Origin: Trichoplax sp. H2
Lineage: Eukaryota; Placozoa; Uniplacotomia; Trichoplacea
NCBI GenBank assembly: GCA_003344405.1
Contig: NOWV01000255.1
Span: forward strand, 1 to 64,000
Direction of reading: 5' to 3'
Length of the DNA: 64,000 nt
Positions 24,225-37,700 of this stretch are shown here, in pieces (position 1 is the stretch's first letter; each line of letters opens with the position of its first letter). The notes below the pieces were generated by a model. That model made no database searches, was not told where the DNA came from, and saw only the letters and a list, made by a program, of their open reading frames with translations. A program made the position numbers and the translations under genes.

Positions 24225-27200
24225 GTAAGAGGACATTAAGTTTGTACGATGTAAATTTGATATAAATAGGTACGGCCTAAAATTCACTTAAAGTCTGTTT
24301 AATCTTAAATAATAAGACAACGATAATAGGTAACTGGTGTCACAAACTCCCGTGTGACAAGATAACGTTGTGATCTAATCTACGATCTCTTAATAATTCG
24401 TACGCCTTCGATTTCCGTTATACTTTTAACCTTAGGAACTAAGAACTAACTTTAATTAATTTGTCCAATCGTTTAAATAGATTTTATCTACAAGCTTTTA
24501 CACACCTCTTAGAATACTACTAATCTAACTATAGATATAAATGACCTTTAATACATCACAATTTAAATCGTACCGTCTACAATCTATATCTGGTTACATA
24601 ATCTCCTCGGCTTACAATATCATTGTACCCGCAAAGCATGCTTTATTTTGGTACGGTGAGTTAGCACCGTGACACTGGATAAAATGTTCAAGTATAAATT
24701 TGGTGCTAAACTTTATTTTATGCCGTAATCATATCTATATGATATTCAGATAGGCGGTTTGCCTAGCTAAGTGCAGATATTGTCAAGGTTTTAAAGACCA
24801 TCTTTAACTATAAATGTCTTGTTTTGATCGTTATACTGATAGTACATGAATTAGAGGAGTTTAGAAATCTACTGGTAAGATCGCCGTATTTTTCTAGGCA
24901 TTAATATGCATATCTCAATTCGTTTTTCGATTTTGTCTTACTCTGCCCATTAAATTGGTTTATCTCAACAGCTTGTTTATATATAGTACTATATCTGATA
25001 ACAATAGTTAAATAATTTCAAATTTGATATAATTGCAACTCTTTAACATCTTGAAATGGAAAAACTCATTTTTAACCGAGTAATTGCAATGATAAAATGA
25101 ATTTCTTCCAATATCTCAGAAATTAACTTACGAGTCGCATAGTAAAGAACTGAAAGTTAAATACTTATTAGCTAATTCCTTACGAAATAATCTGCTTATA
25201 CTTGGTAAGTATATAATAATTTTCAAATGAACCAACATATTATTATTTACGTAATTTATCGGAACCGCATGTTCAGGTAGATGCACTCTATTTTGTAGAA
25301 TAAAAATTTTAAATGATTTCACGTACATTTATAGTTATTTTTGTGGTAGTAAACCGTCATAATCATCGTTATACGTTTATATTCTATACTTTTGGCGTTA
25401 TTTCTTAAATTGTCTATTATTCAAAATGTAAGTAAGAGAAAAATAAATACTGTTAACGAGTACAGATTGACGGATTGGATGGTTGCAGAATTTACAAAGT
25501 GATGGAAATTGCGATTGAGAGAAAAGTAATGCTTTCCAGTTTGTTGCCGCTTTAAATATATATACTACGGCTACGCCTAAGTATGGAGTGAAATATGATC
25601 AGATTCATTCAAAAAATACTATTGAGGGATTGAATTGGCTATGTATGAATAACATGATTAAAGGGATATCGAACTTCAAGAACCGTATTTAAATAAAGTC
25701 CGTCTTATTTGAAAATGCATACCCCACAGTACAAAATATAACCTGCAATGACATTCATCTGAGTTTCAATTTTGATCAATTATACTGATTAATAATTAAC
25801 CATGAGAACATATTGAGAGTGCTATCGAGAAGNNNNNNNNNNNNNNNNNNNNATCCTATTATCAGCTACAAGCGCATTAAAACATAGCACATAACCTTAT
25901 CTTATCTATTCATAAGCATTCATTAATTTACAGTTACTTAATTAGTAACGGCGTACCGTGACAACCGTATTTAAATAAAGTCCGTCTTATTTGAAAATGC
26001 ATACCCCACAGTACAAAATATAACCTGCAATGACATTCATCTGAGTTTCAATTTTGATCAATTATACTGATTAATAATTAACCATGAGAACATATTGAGA
26101 GTGCTATCGAGAAGGCTATATTTTCTAATTCGATAAACTTTTTAAATATGCAATCGTCAAAGAATTTAAATGGACAATTTAACATATATATAACTTTATC
26201 AAACTTTTAGTTTCTACAATTTATGATAGAATATAATCAAAATGATGATCAAAACCTATCTTTAGTCACATTGTAATTTATTACATATGGGGAGATATCG
26301 AAGCATACGTATTCTTTTTAATTTATGAAATGGATGAAGTCGGTCCATATTCAAATATGATAGTGATAGTAACAGTTTAATGGTAATATCAAGTGGATCA
26401 GAGTCTTTCTCACTTTCTTGTTACAAGAATAATAATAATATATGTAATAGACTTCTTATTGGTAATAATTTTTCATTTTTAGCCTTCTTTATTTGCTAAT
26501 AAAATACATTCTGTTGATTGATAATTAAAATTAATATCTAGGTATGAAATCAAACTGCCTTATGAATGTAAGTTGCCCTTCTGAGTGCGTTTGTGAGACG
26601 TCCGTTATCAAATGTACCTTGTTCAGTATGCACTCAGTACCTATTTATATTAGACAAAATGAAGATGGATCAAAATTTGAGAAGATGTAAGTGCATTTTA
26701 GACTGTTTCCAAGGATACAATAGTACTGTTGATGAGAATTTGAATTAAGCTTTCGATTACTCAAAGATGAATATTCTGACAAGATAAAAGTGAATTTAGA
26801 CTGTTTTCAAAGTTATGTCGGTACTGTTGATCGATATTTGAATTAAGCTTTTGGTTAATCGAAGATTAATAGATTCTAAATTCTATAGTTTAGTAATTTC
26901 GGTACGTTAACGAGTGTATACTAATAATATTGATGCACAAATTTAGATATCATTAGATATTATTCCCAATTTAAAATACCAAACAACATTCACGCAGGGT
27001 AGTTCCAGCTGATATCATTTTAGATAAATTAAATCTCTCACTAGGATATGTATACTTCACAGTGTAAGTCGCTACGTCAAGAATATTCACAAGTGCACCA
27101 TCAGCGTTGGCCGAGACTATAAAAAGCCGAGCACTAGCTTAGCTGCTCAGTTCCATTTAATCACTTGCAGGATCACTTGACTGTTATTGCTAAGAATATT

Positions 27201-30200
27201 CTTACGTTTTTCTTTAGTACATTTTACGACTAAGATTAACTCAAATAAAGTGAAGTAAATAAACCTATTGCTCATTAGTAGCTTATTTGTGTAGCTGAGA
27301 GTTAGTTCAACTACGATAGGTCCCTAAGTTAGCTGGGAACACGAGTACTAGTGAAGATAGTGTTTAAGACCCGTTTTCTAGTTACAAAGGAGATTTGTAA
27401 CAAATGGGTATGATTTTAATCAATTTTGAAACATTGACTTCAGTAACTTTAAATTTAAAATTGCTTTTCTCCAGGGTTATTAAAGATACATCAGTGAAAG
27501 AGTTAAGGAAAGGAAATTTCGTTGGTTATTCCGGTTTGAAATACTTGTCAGTGCAAATAAAATTAAATCGCCATTTTCTTTCACAATTTAATTTATAAAT
27601 GTAAACCTATCTAATTTTTTATTAAATGCCACGATTCCTTTTCTTATTGATTTTTTTCTATATATAATTATGACAGGGACCTTTATAAAAATGATATTAA
27701 CTATATCGAAGGTCAAAGTTTTGCGGGAATGAGCGCATTAAAAAAACTGTAAGTCATTCAAGTAATCACCTCATTCGCCTCTTTGCAATATAACCCTTAA
27801 TAGCTTATGAAAATGCACCAAATAGATAGTTTTATGAATTTCCTAGTACGCGAATATGTACGTGTGAGATAGAGAGTAAAATTAGTAAAAATCTAATATG
27901 TTCTATATGCTAATGCTCTGATAAAACAGTAATAAGTAATGAATATTAGGAAATAATTCGGTATGTAATCTGAATTAAAAATTCAATTTCGTGTCTACTG
28001 TATCACCAAAAATAGGCAATACGCTCGTGCAAAATTAGTCTTAGTAATAATATAAATATTTTGTTTTGGCTGGGAAAACAATATCGTGAATTGTATAGTA
28101 ATACTAATTTAAGTCATCGTAAGGGAAATCTACATTATATTTATTTCTTTAATGTAGAGATATATCCTCCAATTTTATCACAATGTTATCGCCAGAAATG
28201 TTTTACGGGTTGGCAGCTGTTACAGAAATGTAAGTTTTCGTTATTGACGTACAGAACTGTTTCAAAATTGTTTTAATGTGTCATCATCTGCGCATCATTT
28301 ATGCATGCTATTGACAGGCTATATCTAAAAAATAAGTTGGATAAGACATTAGACAAGAAAAACATAATAAAGTTGATTGTATTTCCGTCAGATAAATTGA
28401 TTATGCTATAGGATAGATTTGTTATTTATGGCTGCAGTCGCTCATTAATAAATCACATTATATAATCAAAGATGATTTTTAAGCTTGATGAATGAATGTT
28501 TCGTTATATACGAGTATTTGTTTATTCTTGAAGAATAGATTCTTTGTGCTGGTTGGTATTACTATATGTATGATTTGTACTCTAGTCGATTTTTTAAGCT
28601 CTTATAGTTATTAATACTTATACCATATATCATACTGATAACGACATCAGTTATAACTGAAGGTATTAAAATTGGTACGAGAATATACTAGTCAAAAATG
28701 CACATTTCGCAAAATCTTATTGATCTAGTAGCAGCCTATGCAGTTCTAAGTTGAACTTTATCAAATATCAGTAGCCATAAATGAATTATTTTTAATTCAT
28801 TTCACCTATTTGGATTAGACTTGTGAAAGACAATCAAGTGGAAGCAATTGACGTTAACACCTTCAGAGAATTGACCAACTTGAAAGTGCTGTTAAGTATT
28901 AACTAGAGTCTATAGGCAATTGCGTGCGTAATAATTAATTTAATTTACATTTAAAACTAGCTTCAAATATGCACTAGCGTAAGTTGATAAAATGATTCAT
29001 AAGATCTACCGTTTTCTAATTTAATGAAAATTAAAAATTATCATTTAATTAGTTACCTTATTTATTAAAACTATTATTTGATTTTATAGGGCATTAGATG
29101 GCAATAAAATTGATCGCATCGATCCCATGATTTTTTATTACAACAAAAATTTAACAAATTTGTAAGTTAATAGCGTAGACTATGCTTAAACAATTAAGAA
29201 ATACGCCTTGATACATAAAATATATCACTAGTTTAGTATATAATAAGTTTTTAGCAAAGCATATGATATTTAATATCCTTTCATAAGTGACCTATAATAT
29301 GTTATTATCGAACTTACAGTAACTAAAAACATTTTAATGCTATTTCTTCTTTAATCGCGAATACTGCGGATGCATACATATATAATATATGGATAATAAA
29401 TTCAAATTTTAAGACATTTATTTCTCTTGTTATATGAGACAATAAACGATTGGTCTACTACTGCATTATGTATTACCTATTTGCTAGACAATATTCTTTA
29501 TTGCGTTTTAAAATTTATTTCTAGAGGCTTGAAATATAACAGAATTCGCCACTTAACACCTGCATTCACCACGCTGAAAAGACTTAAGATTCTGTAAGAA
29601 CTAAAATAAAGTTTCATTTCCATTACTGCGTGAAAATACAAATTATTGCATTATTCGTAATAAGCTGCCAAGTCTCAAATTTACTGCAGTCTGTGGAATA
29701 GCTTTCAAAATGAGATTAGTCTTGATAATCAAGAGCCTAAGGTTATTTGATTGGTTCAAATCAGTTTTTTCTAAGAATAAATTAGAAATAAATCTATTAG
29801 TCTACAAAGCTTAGGAGCACTTATTCCCCTAACTTCAATTCTTACGGTGAGATGATTACCTTTACTTTTGTGTTAAACCTAAAATAGGGTACGAATTTTA
29901 TTATACTACTTGTCGAACTTCTATTCTCGTCGGTAGTAGTTATATGAAACAGTAGCGGTAGTATTTCCTAAAACCCTAGAGACAGATTTACAGTTAAATT
30001 TTTAATTAATACAGCGAAGTTGGTGGCTATTAGTTATCGATATCTATGACCAATTCTATATAATCGAATTAAGACATATTGGCAGAATCATTTATGATAT
30101 ACAACCTACCATCCATTAAAATTACTATCACGATAGCTCATAATATAACCAGTTAATGTCAATACACATATGAAAATACCAGTAACATACTTGCATAATT

Positions 30201-31755
30201 TTCTATTGTGTAATCGAATTCATTACGATTTTTCTCGTACTGTAAATATTTTATCTTCATTAATATAAGAATATGAACTTCATAAAATTTAAAAATCTAT
30301 CCTTCACGTTAGTTAGAGCTGTAACACTGTAATTTGCTATTGCATCACTTGTATGCTAGAAGTAAATTCTATCATACTAAACTCTTTTTTAAACAATTAA
30401 TAGAATAATAGTTCTAATGTTAAAAGAAAATGAGCAAAATTAATACTACTATTTTTTTCATCTTGTCTTGAATAGACAGTTATCTAATAACCCTTTGGTT
30501 TACCTTCCTCACGCTGCTCTTTTTGGATTAATGAGTTTAGATGTTCTGTAAGTAACAATTGTACGACCGAAGCTAAATTACGCATGCCATATGCAAAATC
30601 TAGAAATATAGTTGACTTATACCTTTACAGTAGCGACCTTACTGCTAGCTGAAACGATACTTAATTAGTGCTATTTATTGATCTCTTAATTAAAGCTAAC
30701 AACTACAATGGATTAAAAAGTACATTAAAATTAATTATATTATTTCTTTAATGGATCAAGTATAATTCTATCCTATGATTATTAGATATCATTAGTCTTA
30801 ACTGATAATTATAGTATTATTTGATTATATGCAAATTTCCAATATGAAATAAGTAGAAATTTTGTTCACATGTAATTGGTAGTCTATCTTTTATTTTTAC
30901 AACAGCCTCTTGTAAATTTTCAAATAGTAGAACTATTTCTTATTAATTCCTACAAAAATTAATAAACTACAATATAGATATGTTGGAGGCAGAAATTTTA
31001 AAGGCTTTCTTCCAGGCAGTTTGAGTCATCTGCGAGAATTAAAATCAATGTAGGCTAACATTTAAGTTTTAATTTTCGGAAATCATAATATCAGTTACGA
31101 TAATCGGTTTACAGTAATGGCTGTCATCATCTTCCGGAAGACGTTTATTTTATATTAATTATTTTGTGTTATTTTAAGATAAAATAAAGAAATTTTATCT
31201 AGTTTTTAGTTCGATATTTTATTAAAAAGTAAAATTAAAACAGTTATTATTTTGATTAACCTGGTAGATGGGTTGACTTTCACAACTATTCAATATCACA
31301 AATAACCAAACAAACGATTTCTGGTCTACCAGCATTGATCACATTGTAAGTCAATTTTAAGTGAATGAGCTGGTATACTTAATTAATATAACTGCATCAT
31401 AATTATATAGTTCACATATATAATAAGGCGAATAAAGTGTTTTTATATATCATTTTGAATATCCCCTAACGATATTTATTTTTTGGTTTAAATATATTTA
31501 TTCATATAGCAATCTTTCAAAATATACTCAAACGGCTTATAACACATTTTTATTCTCATTGTGACCTTCTAAATCTAATTTTTTTTAACTTTGTTTTAAC
31601 AGATACATACGCCAGCTGATGTTTGGCAATGTCACAATCGTTAATAGTACTTTCTCGTCGAAGGAACAATTAAGAATTTTGTCAGTGATATTTTATTTTA
31701 TATCAGTAAATTCTCACTGTAATACAATTATAACAAGCACTTATATTATTGTATC

Positions 31756-31786
<31 letters not shown>

Positions 31787-34700
31787 TATACGATATATAG
31801 CAAGTATGATATACTTTACAGAAAATTGAATATCACTGTCATAGCCGAGATTACAACACAAAAATAACGGGACTCTTTCCTCTAAAGTGGTCTTAACTAT
31901 CTAAGCAATTAACTCTAAGCACTCTTTAATCTATCAAACCTAGATTCGAGTCTTAGACGATAGAATACTTACGTTAAGGATCAAAACTTTATTCTAAAAG
32001 CCATTTTTTAAAATGACCGATTGAACTCACAACTTACAATCTAGTACTAACATTTGGTAACCATCTGTTATCGACTAACTTATCAACTCCCTCAATGAAG
32101 AACTTTGAGACTTCCAAATAGCCTCACAAACTTCATTGGTGCAAAACAATAATAAATTTATAGCCAAGCCTACAGGCTGAATATCGCAAGAATCATAACA
32201 CAGATTCTACAATATTCAATCGTAATTAATTAATGGCTTGGTGTTAACATACGATTCATTACTCAACAAAATTATATCATTGATGACGCAACAATTAATT
32301 AATTTTCACAATTTCATAATGTTTTATATTGATTATATATCTTATTACATTGATTTTCAGCAACGTAAGAAATTGCAGAGGTATTTATCGCATTGAAAGT
32401 GGTGCATTTCATGGATTAAAAGAGCTAAGAACTGTGTAAGACTTTCCATTGATTATATATCAATAATTGCATATTCTTGACAACTACATCAAACAGTAAG
32501 AATTGAGTATGATTTAATTCATGGAAATAAAGATAAAATAGGAATAGAGACTTGTACATAAATGATAAAAATTACCAAATCTCAAATTCTCGAGATAAAA
32601 TGATCATTTATAAAGCTTTTACAGTTTCCGTATAAATAATAAATTTTCAAAAGAAACTCCGAGATTTAATATAGCTTCGATTATAGTAAGGCTTTCAATG
32701 AGCGTTTTAAAGGAGTATCTAGTAAAATTAGCAATAAGAATTGTTGCTCCTTATTTGTGGTAGGTAAGATTTTATGTAACTTACCAGCTATTATTCCGTG
32801 CAAATACAGCCGTAGAGATTTAGTACCGTAGTTTACTAGTGTTTATTGTTATATATTATTTATTATTGCTATAAAGTTAGATAATCAATTAGTAGAATTT
32901 TAAATTCGACAAGCTCTTAAAATAAGGATTATATTGTTGCTATCTATTTACATAACTATTTCTGATATACGTACCAAGTTTAATAGCTTTAATTCAGTTT
33001 ATTGTTAGTAATTTTACGTTAGAAGTTCTTATAGTGCAATAAAAATCAAGAGTGGCATATATAATGGTATGCTACCATATTTTAAATATAAAAGATAAGT
33101 AGATAATATTTTGGTAGATTATCCATTAATATTAAAACATTTATTCCAGCAATAGTAAGGACATGACAAGCATCAAAGTTTTCGATATATTAATTTCAGT
33201 CGATTCTATGTTTGCTTTCAGAATTATGGTTTATACAAGTTTGAATAAGCTTCTTAATGGGACATTCAGTAATCTACCTAAGTTAAAAGATTTGTATGTT
33301 TCAAATTAACGGCGACTGCGTAATGAATATCTAAAATTTACTTAAAAGGAAAAGAGCTAATTTTTTACCTTAACATTCTAAAGTATAAAGTTGCTCATAA
33401 GTCAAAATTTTCTTGTAGTACAGCTGTTAAATTTATTATTCGCAACATTAAATTATCTTATATTACGCCTATTACATTATCAAAAAAGATTTTATTTGTA
33501 AGTTTAATCTTACAGCTAGATGTTCACAGTCTTATCATTAGCAATTTGCAAATATTATAATTCAGATAAACAATAATTGAAAATCATTAAGCTAGCCTAA
33601 GAAATAAGTCAGTGGAGGGTTTCTTGCAGATTTTTAGTAATGGTACAAGTAATACAACTTATTTTGATTTTCTGTAGGGTTTGAAATAGACGAGATAATT
33701 ATTACACATAAATATAATTTTAGGGAGTCGATATAAGCTTGCGTTCTATTAATAAATATAATAATATTTTCATAGAAATCTGCATATGAATAATATTGAA
33801 AAAGTCGAAGAAGGAGTATTTGCTGGTTCTAATAACATCAAGACGATGTAGGAATTATATTTATATTTTAATATTTATAAATATAACTTAATTTTAAATC
33901 TAGACTGCTTTTCATATTTTGATCTAAGATCTTAAAATTTTTAAATATCTCATATGATTAAAAGCTATTTAAATAGCAACAGCATTCGCGTTATTCCAAA
34001 ATTACTCTTCGAAAATCTATCTATATTACGGGAGATGTAAGCTTAACACATTTCTATTGATTACTAATCTTAAAATATTATTTACTGTGATAATTTCATA
34101 GCCAATCCACGGATATTTTTAATTTATATCAATAGAGATCTATCTAATAATCGAATTGAAAGAATTGCAGATAGAGCTTTTAGTGATTTACATAGCTTAA
34201 CAAAGCTGTAGGTCAAGTATTAATGACTGTAATGAATTTACTTCAATATATTTATGTAACCTTAATCATTCTGTAGTAGTACAGAAATCTAATAAGAGGT
34301 TCATGCACTCATGCTAATTACTGTCCATAAGAGAATGGGTCTAATGGAGATGATTAGCGAGTTTTAAAATGTGCAAGATGGATTAAATTCTTTTTCCATT
34401 TTCATTAAGGTACCTGCAAAGAAATATGATTGGAGAAATCACATCGGAAATGTTTCAAGGCCTATCAAGTCTTCAATTACTGTAAACTCTATGTTTAATC
34501 TATAAAATAGTTGTTGATTATAGTTTGTTTATTTTTACTTACTTGCAAGTGAATTGTTATATTTTATTGTCTTGTGCTATTACTAAATATTCTGTAAATC
34601 CTTCATTACATAATATTGCAATCAAAATAATTTTATAAGTACAGAGGAAGAACTTTGATCATTATGGAGTTCAATTTCTCACACTAATGTTATTTGACGA

Positions 34701-37700
34701 AAATTTATATCTTCTCCAGTAAACTATCATCGAATCAGATAACTAAATTAAGCAGCTACGGCTTATCCACGTTAGTCTCGGTTGTATCTCTGTAAGTTTT
34801 ATTATGATAAATTAACATAGTCAAGCTAAGGTGAAGCTTGGAATTTTCCTATGATAAAGCTTATACTTGGTTAACCTATTAGAGAGCTTTCAAGTAATGT
34901 TATCCAAAATATTGAGAGTGATACATTTGCTGGGCTTATCAAACTTAAAAATTTGTGAGTATTAGCTATAAATGGGATTACATACATTACTGTATATATT
35001 ATAATTCTATTATTACTGAGTAAGATTAAATCAGGTAACATTTCATAGGCACAGTGTGCTAATGATATTAGTGATCAAATTGTTTTAGTTCAAATTTCAG
35101 AATGCTTTAATTATCCATAATCATTGCCTACTTAGGGTATTATCGAGTAACAATATCCATCGGGTGAAGAAACATGCTTTCTCTAATCTACCCGAACTGG
35201 AATCATTGTATGTAGAATATTGGTAACAAATAAATAGAGTATCAGCTAATGCATCATACCATAAAGTTTTATAAATTGACTATAATTAATTTAGGAATCT
35301 GGATCACAATCTTATCCATTTAATAGAAGCGTGTGCTTTTAATAGATTGAAGAAATTAAGAATATTGTAAGTATTGTACAAACTTATAGAATTGTACAAT
35401 TGTACAAGCCTTCACGCGATATTCTACATTAATTTGGATGACGAGCCGAAAATAGATACAATAATTACTTGACACTATTGCAGGCAACTGAACGGAAATA
35501 ATTTACCATTTATCAATGATGGAATGTTTCATCGATTACACAATTTGCAAGCTTTGTAAGAATATTTTCCATCAATATTCTTGATCAATACTGCGTTTGT
35601 ACTTTTAAGTAAAGCTTAGATTCAATTTCCTTTACTATAAAAGATTAAATGATAAGTAATCGTACGATACTTAAACTTACTTTCTTAGGGAATTATCCAG
35701 CAATCAAATTGACCATCTGGAAATCAGAGATATGCAGTCGCTACCCAGCTTAACTGCATTGTAATTGATGATAAAATAATTAATTAATAAATATGCTTCA
35801 GTATTTGTGGCTTATAAAATTTACTTTGAAATAAAACAGCCAAAACTAAAAGTTGCCATAGTACCATATTCGTAAAAATATTTTATAATTTTTATTAACG
35901 AATACGTACATTGATGATATACAGAAATTTAGCAAATAATTTACTCAGTAATATTTCTTCCGCGAGCATGAAAGGATTATCTCATTTGAAAACTTTGTAA
36001 GTTATTCAGAATTATTTGAAAGTATTTATTTTCATGAAATAAGGGGATAAACAAATATACGATATTAAGCAGTAATTTTACATACTATTTTCGTAGATGG
36101 CTTGATGAAAACAGATTTTCTTCTCTAAAATTTGCCGATGAAATTAAGCTGCTGAATCTTACCCATCTGTAAGTGCGAAAATCAGTACGTACTTAGAAAC
36201 GTTAAGAACTCTAGTATATATGTTATATATTTGAGTGGATAAAGGAATATAAATTATAATTTTTGATTCGCTGTTTTGTAAGAAGATTGAAATCATCACC
36301 ATTTTGTTTACAGATATCTAAGAAATAATCAGATTTTGTTGTCAAAACACATACTCCTAAAAGGCTTACCTCAATTGGAGACATTGTAAGTTGTTTAAAA
36401 GATGATGGATATATAACTGATAAAAAATAATTGCAATATATTTTCAAGTGTAAATATCTATAATTGCATAATGCGTACTAAATGAATCTTAGTGTCTTAC
36501 TTATTTGATGTTAATAGATAATAAATAAGTATAATTCAAATATTATCTACAATATACCGGGTGCAGTTTATATTTATCATCTTTAATAGTATAGAGGGTA
36601 AAAATTAAGATTAAATGCTTATAAAAATGTTATGTCCCTTAGAGCTCTGGATGGAAATTTTATTACACACTACGAAAATCTCTTATTGGGTGAAAATGCT
36701 AATGTCAGCTATTTGTAAGATTATAAATCATTCTTTATCTTCTTCAATTGATGACATATTATTACTAGTAAATCTGTTTCAATAGCTGTGACTGCCATTT
36801 TCAATATCAATTTTGAAATGCACATTGCCTTAGTTCATATTATTAGAGTATACAGCTACTGCTATTAGCTAGAATCGCTACACTGCAATAGTTCATTTAA
36901 TTTGTTTTAGATTTATTAATAAATAATATTGTTATATGTACGCGTATCATCGAAAATTTGAAAAAACCTATTTTTGATCCAATTTGTAATCATTGTGTCT
37001 ATAGGGGCTTCTCTAGAAATAAAATTAAAACAATTTGGCACCGGCCAAATGAAAAAATTAATTGTACATACCTGTAAGCTATTATAAAATCCTATAGTTG
37101 GCTTATAATAGATAATAATAAATAATAGCAAAATCACTTAAAAATGTACGTCAAATTTAAACCATGTTTTACAATCTCTACGGATATATTAGTGATTAAA
37201 TTGGCAATCTTACACTCAATATTTCAATGTCTTACACTAATTTATTTCCATTCTAGAGATTTATCTCATAATATGTTAGAGGTTATACCCTATTTTGAAA
37301 CAAAGGATTATGTTCAAGTTTTGTAAGTGGTTAGAATTGTAAAGAGTATTTTATAGGCATTATATTTGAATATGATTTTACCTTAAATGAAGTTGATTTA
37401 TGCTTGCTTATATCTTATTTATTTTTAAACATTTAAATTATGGACTAGAAATTTGTCCTATAATGCCATTTATGATCTAAGTGCGACTGATTCATCTAAA
37501 TCAATAACTTTTGAAGCGATGTAAGTTTGGAAAATGTTAAAACTATTTACCAATTAATTATCGCTGTACATTGTAATAAATTCAATTTTTATTTTATTTG
37601 CATCTCAGCGATCTAAGCGGAAACTTAATAAAAAGTATCCCTCTTAAATTCTTTTCACGAATGCCATTTCATGAGAGCTTGAAAGAAATGTATTTGATTA

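Noticed and set aside
24225-26541. Search for an LDLa module as in vertebrate relaxin receptors
   Set aside because: No six-cysteine LDLa pattern was seen in any frame; the assembly gap leaves the question open, so no feature is claimed.
27404-27598. 64-codon ORF after the LTR-like insertion
   Set aside because: Intronic; the expected LRR exon is at 27677-27748 and this stretch has no LRR spacing or donor.
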